A stretch of 64,000 nucleotides of DNA, from assembly GCA_002632265.1 (NCBI GenBank), contig NQOV01000014.1, forward strand, positions 23,466 to 87,465, written 5' to 3'. The translations under genes were made by a program, and so were the position numbers. Shown here piece after piece: positions 54,660 through 62,664 of the stretch (position 1 is its first letter; every line of letters starts with the position of its first letter). The DNA is from Rhodospirillaceae bacterium MC!. Its GTDB lineage: Bacteria; Pseudomonadota; Alphaproteobacteria; MC1. Below the pieces are notes generated by a model, which saw nothing but the letters and a program-made list of their open reading frames with translations, searched no databases and was not told the DNA's origin.

Positions 54660-54701
54660 CTAAAAAATAAAATATTTAATTTTTATAATATGTTAATCAG
54701 A

Positions 54702-55202
54702 CTAATTAACAGATTCTTCAGAACCATCTTCTGTAGCTTCTAAACGTTGTTGATAGAATCCAGCAAAATCAAATGGAGCTAAGACAACAGGTGGGAAACC
54801 ACTTTCGGAAGTAATACTTGAAATGATCGAACGTACATATGGGAATAACATTCTTGCACATTCTATCATTAAAACAGGTTCTTCTGCTTCTTCAGGCACA
54901 TTTAAAGCAAACACACCAGCATAAGAAATTTCTAAAATGAAAGCTTTTTGATCTACTAATTCACTAGCGATATGAAAATCTAAAGTAACTTCGAATACTT
55001 TAGCATCTTCCCTCATTTTTGTAGCGTTAACATTTACAGAAATATCAAGAGTTGGAGCGTCCTCGGTTTCAGTTTCGAAAATAGACGGAGCGTTCGGTAT
55101 TTCAAATGATAAATCCTTGATATACTGCCCAACTATCATCACTGGGGGATATTGCATTTCTTCTTCTTCAGAATTTTCTGGAGTTTGAGCGTCTTCAGAC
55201 AT
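54702..55202 (-). CDS. secB: Protein-export chaperone SecB
   Basis: Cytoplasmic tetrameric chaperone that keeps secretory proteins unfolded and hands them to SecA. It has 166 residues from the ATG at 55200-55202, preceded by an AGAGAAG site. An upstream in-frame ATG adds ten unlikely residues. Family segments are VGQYIKDLSFEIPNAP (about 30-45), FILEISYAGVFALN, MLFPYVRSIISSITSESGFP and VVLAPFDFAGFYQQRL. Acidic tails at both ends are normal for SecB. It is found mainly in proteobacteria, supporting the classification. Confidence 0.95.
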   Translation of the reverse strand: MSEDAQTPENSEEEEMQYPPVMIVGQYIKDLSFEIPNAPSIFETETEDAPTLDISVNVNATKMREDAKVFEVTLDFHIASELVDQKAFILEISYAGVFALNVPEEAEEPVLMIECARMLFPYVRSIISSITSESGFPPVVLAPFDFAGFYQQRLEATEDGSEESVN

Positions 55203-55530
55203 TTTAACTTCTCTCTTTTGTTTGTCATACATTATGTTACTTAAATTATATCCTATTAAATAATAAAGTATTCAGATGTATGATATTTTAAATATCTTAG
55301 ATTCTCCATATGTTTATTATACATTATCATATGCTATCCTAAATATTGCAAATCATAAATATATTATAAATACATAAGAATCTAAACTTACTTATATAAT
55401 AATATTAGAAATGAACTATAAAATCAATACTAAATTCTAAAAAATACATACTAAATTCTAAAAGATTACACAAAATGGCTAATTATATAGCTAATTATAG
55501 AGTATTAAGCTTATATTTTTCTAAATATTT

Positions 55531-56166
55531 TTACAGATCCAAGCTCTTTTTAAGTAAATTAAGAGCATTTGTTCGATGAGAAGTTTTATTTTTCTCTTCA
55601 ATAGATAATTGGCCATAGGTTTGCTCATAACCATCAGGGACAAAAATGGGATCATAGCCAAATCCGTCTTTGCCACAAGGAGGAAACACCACTTGACCAT
55701 TACTATAACCTTCCCATACGTAATCTTGATCATCTTGTGGAATGGATAAAGCTAAGGCACATACAAACCTTGCACTATTTTCATTGGGGGTTTCGCTTTT
55801 TGCTATTTCTTGTTGGATACGCTCAAAGGCAGGAGCAAAATCATCGCCTTTATCATTTTTTTTGGCCCAACGAGCAGAATATATCCCAGGATCGCCATTA
55901 ATGGCTAAGACTTCTAACCCAGAATCATCAGATAATGCAGGTAATCCTGTACTAAAGCATACGAATTTCGCCTTTAAGATAGCGTTTTCCTTAAAAGTTT
56001 TGCCTGTTTCATCGGGAGATTCCAAACCGAATTCGCTCGCACTTAATATTTCCAAGTTAGGAATTTCCACAGTAAGAAAGGACAATAACTCACGAAATTC
56101 TCTAACTTTCCCTTGATTGTGCGACGCTATCACAATTTTTTGAGCTTTTTTTAAACTAGTTAACAT
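55531..56166 (-). CDS. rdgB: XTP/dITP diphosphatase (RdgB/HAM1)
   Basis: Hydrolyses non-canonical purine triphosphates (ITP, dITP, XTP) to monophosphates. 211 residues. The nucleotide-binding start is KIVIASHNQGKVREFRELL (about 10-28). The catalytic/metal segment is LPALSDDSGLEVLAINGDPG. GIYSARW and GKDGFGYDPIFVPDGYEQTY complete the family pattern, and the end SHRTNALNLL carries the conserved S-H-R. AAGGG precedes the ATG. Confidence 0.95.
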   Translation of the reverse strand: MLTSLKKAQKIVIASHNQGKVREFRELLSFLTVEIPNLEILSASEFGLESPDETGKTFKENAILKAKFVCFSTGLPALSDDSGLEVLAINGDPGIYSARWAKKNDKGDDFAPAFERIQQEIAKSETPNENSARFVCALALSIPQDDQDYVWEGYSNGQVVFPPCGKDGFGYDPIFVPDGYEQTYGQLSIEEKNKTSHRTNALNLLKKSLDL

Positions 56167-56545
56167 GTTTCTTTCCCTTATCTTGTTAAGTGATTCTCAA
56201 ATACAGACATTATTATATATTACTATACAACCTTTATAATTTTTTTGCAATCAAATATTATGATTAAAAAATATTTATTTTTGAATAGTATAATATTATT
56301 TTGCCTGTAAAACATCATCAATTATATATATATTTCATAGCAATAATAATTATCTTAACAAAGTACTTGATTTTTGTTGTATTTTTTTAGATAATAGTAG
56401 CTAACTATAGATATCAGATCTGACCACTTAGTATTTTATATGTAAATTATATGTAAAACTTACGGATGTGATTACGGCTAAAATTTTAATTCTTATGATA
56501 AAAAATACAGATATTAATACTTGAAACAATAAAAGGAAATGGAAA
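56167..56545. other. Divergent intergenic region rdgB / GGDEF-EAL gene
   Basis: 379 bp, very AT-rich, no gene. Promoters for both flanking genes are expected here, but no boxes stand out. Confidence 0.4.
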
Positions 56546-59539
56546 TTGTCTTTATTCAATAAATCTTTTATTTCAATTATATTTGATAAGATATCCTTAT
56601 TAATAGATAGACTTGCACGCAAGATATTTCGCTTTAAATATCACAGCGAATCTACAACAAAAAAATATTTACTTGATACGAAGATACTAGAACAAAAAAT
56701 TGTTAAAAAAATTGACCGTACATTTTACAGTTTGCTTTTAGTCATATTAGGAGCTTGTATCATAGCTATCTATTCGGATGTGAAATATCAAAAGGCACAA
56801 TATACTCACGAGCAAAAATCCTATTTAAATCAATTAAGTAGCGATTTAAATGACATATCTACAGAATTATATGATACTTTTTATAACTATAATAATATAA
56901 TCACAAATTCTAAAAATAGCATAATGCTTGCGGAAAACAATATCTTAAGCACGCATACCATAGATAATTCATCCTTTTATGGCGTATCGCAAGATAAAAA
57001 AATCGCCGTATATGGTAATGGCACTAATCCCATACCAAGCAACGGCAAAGCAAAAAGAGTCGATATTTTAAATAATTTTGATGATTTCTACTATCTTTAT
57101 AAAACCCTAAATTGGTTGGACGGTATTTCCTATATATCTAAGGATTATTTTACTGTAAGTACTCCGAGTACACTCTTAAAGCCCTATAGCAAGAAAATAT
57201 TTTCCACTTCGGCTTTGGAATTTCCCAACAAGTTTTTCAACTACGCCATAAAATCTTCAGCAGAAGAAAAGGGCGAACGCTGGCTTAATGAAAGTATTCT
57301 CTCTTCTGATACTTCTGCCAATAATAGTGATAAAAATCAAAAAGATAGCAAAGAAAAAAAATATAAAAATCATTTGGGATATTTGTATCCTATTTCCATT
57401 AAAAAGGATAATATTATCGACGGTGTAGCCCTAGCAGATGTTAACATCGAAAAGATCTTCACTGATAACACTAAGAATCTTGATTACTCAAAAGTTATCA
57501 GTAAAACCAACGCTTATATTATGGATTCCTCTGGGAAAATTCTCGCTGGATACGATATAAAACAACAACGCATGATTCCCGATAAGGAATTATACATGGA
57601 TTCCAAGCGAATCTTAGATAATGATATTTTATCGCCTAAATATCTCACAACTAAAATTTCAACAATAGAAAATTCGCAATATACCACATTTATAAAGCAC
57701 AGTTATTACTCTGGTTTAACTCTGGTTTATTCCATTCCTGAAACTCATCTTATTTTAAAATATTTAGAGATGTCTAACTATTTGATATATATAATTTTAT
57801 TTGCCATAGCTATCTTGTTAATGCTAGTGTGTTATCATACCATAAGAAACATAGCAGTTAAACCTATCGGTAAAATTATCTATTATATTAATGCTTTAAA
57901 TAATGATAGATATCAATCAGATATCGATACATCTGATGTGATATCCTTTTGGCAAGGGCGTTTACGCTTAATTTTCTCCATGCTAAAAAATAAGTATAAT
58001 GAAATTGGCGATCTTTCCATTCAAGCATCCATTGATCATGAAACCCAATTGCCGAAAAAAGATAAATTCATAACCATGGTGGAAGACGCCTTAAGCCAAT
58101 CATATCGTAAAGAGCAAGAAAAGAATAAGAATTTAGATCCAAATATTGTCTTACATATAGACCCCAATGAGAATGAAAACTACAATGGAGACGATCTGCC
58201 TGAAAGCCCATTGTCGGATCTAGCTGGCGAAGATGCTGACGCTAAAAATTCCGTAGTGATTGTTTTTAATATTGAAAATTTCTCTCATTTAAGTACTCTG
58301 TATTCTGCAGAAGTAATGGACACTCTTATAAAACAGTTCGCCTCTTCCTTATTGCTATTTAGTAACGCTTATGAAAATACCTTAAACAATCAGCATTATA
58401 TATTCTCACGCCTTACCGCTACTAAGTTTTGTGCATTCATTCAAGTTAATGGATCTGTAGATATAGAAAGTGTAGTAAATCAGCTAGCCACATCCCTATC
58501 CGCTCCAATTATTATCCCCAATGGCGATACTTTGATCATGAAAATATATATAGGTGCTTCTATTATTTTAGGCACAGATATATTCCATCCGAAAAAAGTT
58601 AAAAGCATATTAAATAACAACATAAAAAAGGCAGATATCGCCCTATCCTACGCTGCCGAATATGATGACCCTGTAAAATATGCTAACGAAGATATTTTAG
58701 CAGTCGAATCCTACAACAACGAGCAGAAACAACGCCTACTTGACGCCATAAAATCTAAAACATTTGATATGGTATTCCAACCATATTTTGATATTGAAAG
58801 CAAATCAATAAAAGGAATAGAGGCTCTGATTCGTTGGGATCAAAATGACATCATGCCCATTTCCACATCGCAAATCATCGAACAAGCAAAACGTAACAAC
58901 CTAGTTACCGAGATCGACAAAATACTATTTGAAAAAATAGAAGAATCAGCTCCAATTCTAAATTCGATCCCCATGGCGGAAAATCCTTACATGCTTTCGT
59001 TAAATGTATCTGTAGCATATTTCTTCTCTCCTGAATTTAGTGCTTTTATTAGTCGCTTACACAAGAATCTCGACGCAACTAAATGGCTCATCGCCATTGA
59101 GATCCATGAAGATCTAATGTATGATAACATCGCAAATATTAACTCGCAAATTGCACGCCTGAAACAACAAAATATTAATATATCCATTGATAATTTCGGT
59201 GCTGGACGTGCATCTCTCGAAGCTTTAACCAAAGTCCATATTGATACAATCAAGCTTTCGCCAACCATTACCAGTAATTTAAATACTGATAGCCATTATA
59301 AACAAATTGTTTCTCTCTTAAAACATTTAAAAGAGCTGACAAATATTAATATTGTCGCCGTTGGTTTAAATAATGCTCTAACATTAGAGCAACTTCAAGA
59401 TCTGGGGATCGACATTATCCAATCATATAAAATTGGTAAAATAACCGATCTCCAAGAAACCATGGCGATTATTTCCAATAGCGAAGAGATTGACGCATAT
59501 TTCCACAACGAAGCTCTAAGCCACGAAGGGCAAGAATAA
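56546..59539 (+). CDS. Membrane GGDEF/EAL-domain protein with degenerate active sites
   Basis: 997 residues. One helix at about 62-78, a large extracytoplasmic sensor region (about 80-405) and a second helix (about 411-432) lead to a cytoplasmic linker. A GGDEF-like domain (about 500-720) has its signature site reading ATKFCAFI. An EAL-like domain (about 735-985) follows. GIEALIRW keeps the EAL motif and LSLNVSVAYFF the Asn. However, DDFGTG reads DNFGAG, and the EGVE motif reads VGLNN. Both cyclase and phosphodiesterase activity are unlikely, so a c-di-GMP-binding or scaffold role is more plausible. The start is TTG at 56546 with AAGG upstream. The nearby ATG at 56539 is out of frame. Confidence 0.85.
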   Translation: MSLFNKSFISIIFDKISLLIDRLARKIFRFKYHSESTTKKYLLDTKILEQKIVKKIDRTFYSLLLVILGACIIAIYSDVKYQKAQYTHEQKSYLNQLSSDLNDISTELYDTFYNYNNIITNSKNSIMLAENNILSTHTIDNSSFYGVSQDKKIAVYGNGTNPIPSNGKAKRVDILNNFDDFYYLYKTLNWLDGISYISKDYFTVSTPSTLLKPYSKKIFSTSALEFPNKFFNYAIKSSAEEKGERWLNESILSSDTSANNSDKNQKDSKEKKYKNHLGYLYPISIKKDNIIDGVALADVNIEKIFTDNTKNLDYSKVISKTNAYIMDSSGKILAGYDIKQQRMIPDKELYMDSKRILDNDILSPKYLTTKISTIENSQYTTFIKHSYYSGLTLVYSIPETHLILKYLEMSNYLIYIILFAIAILLMLVCYHTIRNIAVKPIGKIIYYINALNNDRYQSDIDTSDVISFWQGRLRLIFSMLKNKYNEIGDLSIQASIDHETQLPKKDKFITMVEDALSQSYRKEQEKNKNLDPNIVLHIDPNENENYNGDDLPESPLSDLAGEDADAKNSVVIVFNIENFSHLSTLYSAEVMDTLIKQFASSLLLFSNAYENTLNNQHYIFSRLTATKFCAFIQVNGSVDIESVVNQLATSLSAPIIIPNGDTLIMKIYIGASIILGTDIFHPKKVKSILNNNIKKADIALSYAAEYDDPVKYANEDILAVESYNNEQKQRLLDAIKSKTFDMVFQPYFDIESKSIKGIEALIRWDQNDIMPISTSQIIEQAKRNNLVTEIDKILFEKIEESAPILNSIPMAENPYMLSLNVSVAYFFSPEFSAFISRLHKNLDATKWLIAIEIHEDLMYDNIANINSQIARLKQQNINISIDNFGAGRASLEALTKVHIDTIKLSPTITSNLNTDSHYKQIVSLLKHLKELTNINIVAVGLNNALTLEQLQDLGIDIIQSYKIGKITDLQETMAIISNSEEIDAYFHNEALSHEGQE

Positions 59540-59591
59540 CAAATATACATATTTACATATTACCTATAAAAACATATAAGGATAAACATTC

Positions 59592-60293
59592 ATGAATAAA
59601 AAAGCTATAATATTATTATCAGGCGGTTTAGATTCTATCACTTGTGTCGCCATTGCTCAATCGCAAGGTTACGCCGTCCACGCCCTATCATTTGATTATG
59701 GGCAGAAACACAATGTAGAGCTAGAATGTGCAAAAAAAATCGCAAAAACCATGAACGTAAGCGAACATCGTATTGCTAAAATCGATCTCGGATCGCTCTT
59801 CGGTGGATCAGCTTTAACCGATGATAATTTCAATGTGCCAGAACCGAAGAATGTGGACGAAATCGGAAAAACAGGCGTTCCCATAACTTATGTACCAGCA
59901 CGTAATACCATATTTTTATCTTACGCTTTAGCCTATGCAGAAGTGATAAATGCTTGCGATATTTTTATCGGTGTCAATGCTTTAGATTATTCTGGTTATC
60001 CCGATTGTCGCCCTGAATACATCAGATCTTTTGAAACCATGGCCAATCTTGCCACCAAAATCGGTATTGAGGGCGGACGAATTAACATTCAATCGCCCTT
60101 GGAAAAACTCACAAAGGCCGAAATTATAAAATTAGGTACTAAATTGGGCGTAGATTATTCCCTAACATCCACATGCTACAACGCTGACTCCCATGGGACA
60201 GCTTGCGGTAAATGTGATGCTTGTCTTTTACGTCTTGAAGGATTCAAACAAGCAGGCTTGCAAGATCCCATACAATATCAACCTAAAGTATAA
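59592..60293 (+). CDS. queC: 7-cyano-7-deazaguanine synthase
   Basis: Converts 7-carboxy-7-deazaguanine to preQ0 in queuosine synthesis (233 residues). The ATP pyrophosphatase P-loop is [17 protein letters not shown] (about 6-22). [13 protein letters not shown] and [17 protein letters not shown] are typical. The zinc site is formed by [20 protein letters not shown] (about 195-214) with four Cys. AAGGATAA precedes the ATG. miaA and prmA follow on the same strand, so the three genes form a tRNA/ribosome modification group. Confidence 0.95.
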   Translation: MNKKAIILLSGGLDSITCVAIAQSQGYAVHALSFDYGQKHNVELECAKKIAKTMNVSEHRIAKIDLGSLFGGSALTDDNFNVPEPKNVDEIGKTGVPITYVPARNTIFLSYALAYAEVINACDIFIGVNALDYSGYPDCRPEYIRSFETMANLATKIGIEGGRINIQSPLEKLTKAEIIKLGTKLGVDYSLTSTCYNADSHGTACGKCDACLLRLEGFKQAGLQDPIQYQPKV

Positions 60294-60345
60294 CCTAGAG
60301 TATAAACCTAAAATATCAACCTAAAGTATCAACCAGAAGTATAAA
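60290..60345. repeat. Degenerate 13-14-bp tandem repeats after queC
   Basis: Four or five imperfect units of CAACCTAAAGTAT type fill the gap before miaA. The first lies in the queC stop region. Confidence 0.75.
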
Positions 60346-60359
60346 AATAAGATATATTC

Positions 60360-61289
60360 ATGAATATAATTGTAATAGGCGGGCCAACAGCATCAGGAAA
60401 ATCAGCATTGGGGATCGATATAGCTAAGGAATTCAATGGCTTGATCATTAATGCCGATAGTCAACAAGTGTATCACAACTTACAAATCCTAACCGCACGC
60501 CCCAACGCCTACGAACTATCTCAAGCCGAACATGTGCTATATGGTCATAAAGACGCACAAGAATCCTATTCTGTTGGTACATGGGCCAAGGAAGTGGTAA
60601 GAGAAATTGAAAAGGCAAAAGAAAACAATCAAATGCCGATCATCTTAGGTGGTACGGGTTTTTATCTCAAAACTTTCATCAAAGGAATCTCAAAAATGCC
60701 CGAGATTCCTAGCAATGTCCGTAATGAGATACTCACTTACATAAAAAATGTAGGCAATGAACAAGCTCATACCCTATTGAAATCTCTAGACCCACAAGCG
60801 AGCGAGCGAATCGCCATAAATGATAGCCAACGCTTGGGCCGAGCTTTAGAAATACATCAATTCACAGGAAAAACTATGAGCGAATGGTGGCAAGAAAATC
60901 CACCAATTCCCTATCTAGAAAATGCTAACTTCATAGATTATACCCTACTTCCACCACGTGAACAACTGTACGAATCTTGTAACCAACGCTTTACTAAAAT
61001 GTTACAAGCCAACGCCATAGAAGAAGTAAAATCCCTACTATCGAAAAACATAGAGAGATCCAAAACAATCATGAAAACCTTAGGAGTGCCTGAACTCATC
61101 GACTATTTAGAAGAAAAAACCTCTCTTGAACAAGCCACAATCCTCGCTCAACAATCCACAAGAAAATTCGCCAAACGCCAAATAACTTTTTTTAAAAACC
61201 AGCTAAAAGACGCCACCCAACTCAAATCCCTATACACAAAAGACTTAGCCCAATCCACAATTCACGATATTAAAACAAAACTCTTATAA
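60360..61289 (+). CDS. miaA: tRNA dimethylallyltransferase
   Basis: Adds a dimethylallyl group to A37 of tRNAs reading U-starting codons (309 residues). The P-loop is IGGPTASGKSALGIDIAKE (about 6-24). INADSQQVYHNLQILTARPN contains the substrate-binding Asp/Ser/Gln. ILGGTGFYLKTFIKGI, INDSQRLGRALEIHQFTGK and the C-terminal TRKFAKRQITFFKNQ are typical. No strong ribosome site is visible before the ATG. Confidence 0.95.
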   Translation: MNIIVIGGPTASGKSALGIDIAKEFNGLIINADSQQVYHNLQILTARPNAYELSQAEHVLYGHKDAQESYSVGTWAKEVVREIEKAKENNQMPIILGGTGFYLKTFIKGISKMPEIPSNVRNEILTYIKNVGNEQAHTLLKSLDPQASERIAINDSQRLGRALEIHQFTGKTMSEWWQENPPIPYLENANFIDYTLLPPREQLYESCNQRFTKMLQANAIEEVKSLLSKNIERSKTIMKTLGVPELIDYLEEKTSLEQATILAQQSTRKFAKRQITFFKNQLKDATQLKSLYTKDLAQSTIHDIKTKLL

Positions 61290-61359
61290 ACATCTTACGA
61301 AACTCTTACGAAATATCAACCACTACATTAACATCCAAAAAAATGAAAGATAGAACATC

Positions 61360-62304
61360 ATGGAACAGAATTGGCACACATTAAAAATCATTACTCAACT
61401 TAAACATTCTGATGTTTTTGAACAGGCCTTAGAACCCTTTTGCCATTCGGTCAACACAAGCTATACCCCCACTTCCACCCCGAATGATGATATTGAAATC
61501 CTTGGCTATAGTGATAACGAATTCCCAGAAGATAACATACATCAGGCTATCAAATTTTTTGCCGATGAATTTAACATCAACATGCCTAAAATCTCCTATG
61601 CCATTCAAGAAAATAAAAATTGGGTAGAAGAAAACTTACAACAATTCCCCCCCTTAAAGACATCGGGATTTTATATTTACGGTAGTCATATAGCTCATGA
61701 TTCCGCTCACAAAAAAGAACTTGAAAGTTTAAGCGATCATATCAAACTCCAAATAGACGCCTCAATCGCTTTCGGCACAGGCGAACACCCCACAACAAAA
61801 GGTTGCTTGCAAGCCTTAAGATATCTAGAAGAAAATAATTTCAGCAAAAATAATTCTGCTCCAAAAAACATCCTAGATATGGGCTGTGGCTCGGCAATTC
61901 TAAGCATGGCCGCCGCAAAAATATATGAAAACGCCCAAATTATCGGCATTGACATCGATTCCGAAGCCATAGAAGTCGCAAAATACAACTTACAAATCAA
62001 CAACCTACCCCACATCAACCTATACAGTGGCAACGGCTACCAAACAAAAGAACTACAAGACAATCAAAGCAAGACTCATAAAACCTTTGATCTAATCTTC
62101 GCCAACATCCTAGCCAATCCCTTAATCGCCATGAGCCAAGACTTATCCCAACATCTAAAACCCAACGGATACGCCATAATATCAGGTTTCATCCTAGACG
62201 ACTCCCCCACCGTCCAAACCGCCCACCATAACCACAACCTAAAAACCATAAAAGAATTCACAAACAATGACCAATGGTGTAGCGTCATCCTACAAAAAAC
62301 ATAA
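61360..62304 (+). CDS. prmA: Ribosomal protein L11 methyltransferase
   Basis: Trimethylates ribosomal protein L11 using SAM (314 residues). The N-terminal substrate-recognition domain covers about 1-110. The catalytic domain has IAFGTGEHPTTKGCLQAL (about 137-154), the SAM motif ILDMGCGSAILSMAAAKIYE and IIGIDIDSEAIEVAKYN. FDLIFANILANPLIAMSQDL contains the N-(I/P)-L-A motif of the family. The last gene of the queC-miaA-prmA series, followed by hairpin repeats. Confidence 0.94.
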   Translation: MEQNWHTLKIITQLKHSDVFEQALEPFCHSVNTSYTPTSTPNDDIEILGYSDNEFPEDNIHQAIKFFADEFNINMPKISYAIQENKNWVEENLQQFPPLKTSGFYIYGSHIAHDSAHKKELESLSDHIKLQIDASIAFGTGEHPTTKGCLQALRYLEENNFSKNNSAPKNILDMGCGSAILSMAAAKIYENAQIIGIDIDSEAIEVAKYNLQINNLPHINLYSGNGYQTKELQDNQSKTHKTFDLIFANILANPLIAMSQDLSQHLKPNGYAIISGFILDDSPTVQTAHHNHNLKTIKEFTNNDQWCSVILQKT

Positions 62305-62372
62305 CTATTTTAAATATGATTTAATAAGGCAAGTATTTTTATATATACCATTCATCTAGTATATCATATTTA

Positions 62373-62446
62373 AAGCGGTACGCCGTGTACTTAATGCTTA
62401 CACTAGTACCGCTGGCAAGTGCATATTAGCCCACTTACCGCAATCC
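62373..62446. repeat. Hairpin repeat family, left-truncated copy
   Basis: It begins inside the middle stem (AGCGGTAC), and the right side is complete through GTACCGCTGGCAAGTGCATATTAG... shown here by its parts GTACCGCT, CAAGTGCA and CAATCC. The left outer arm is absent. Confidence 0.85.
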
Positions 62447-62449
62447 GTA

Positions 62450-62555
62450 GGATTGGGAGAAATGGGATAAGATGTGCTTGTAAGCGGTACGCCGTGTACT
62501 TAATGCCTACACTAGTACCGCTTCCAAGTGCATATTAGCTCATTTATCACGATCC
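62450..62555. repeat. Hairpin repeat family, AGCGGTAC-type copy
   Basis: A complete copy. The outer arm is AAATGGGATAA with TTAGCTCATTT (one mismatch), the lower stem GCTTG/CAAGTGC, the middle AGCGGTAC/GTACCGCT and the apical GTGTA/TACAC. Confidence 0.92.
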
Positions 62556-62558
62556 GCA

Positions 62559-62664
62559 GGATTGGGAGAAATGGGATAAGATGTGCCTTAACTTAGAGCG
62601 ACGTGTACTTAATGCCTACATTAGCTCTAAGGTAAGGTGCATATTAGCCCATTTCTCCCAATCC
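62559..62664. repeat. Hairpin repeat family, most symmetrical copy, overlapping the GH2 gene end
   Basis: GGATTGGGAGAAATGGG at the left is matched by CCCATTTCTCCCAATCC at the right, a 17-bp perfect outer stem. Inside are GCCTTA/TAAGGTGC and TTAGAGC/GCTCTAA. Its last 21 bases encode the final residues and stop of the GH2 enzyme. Confidence 0.93.

Larger units (their letters stand above)
54326..54701. other. Intergenic region with Fur-like palindrome and secB terminator
   Basis: About 375 bp, AT-rich, no gene. It contains the secB terminator and the palindrome at 54534-54546. Confidence 0.5.
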
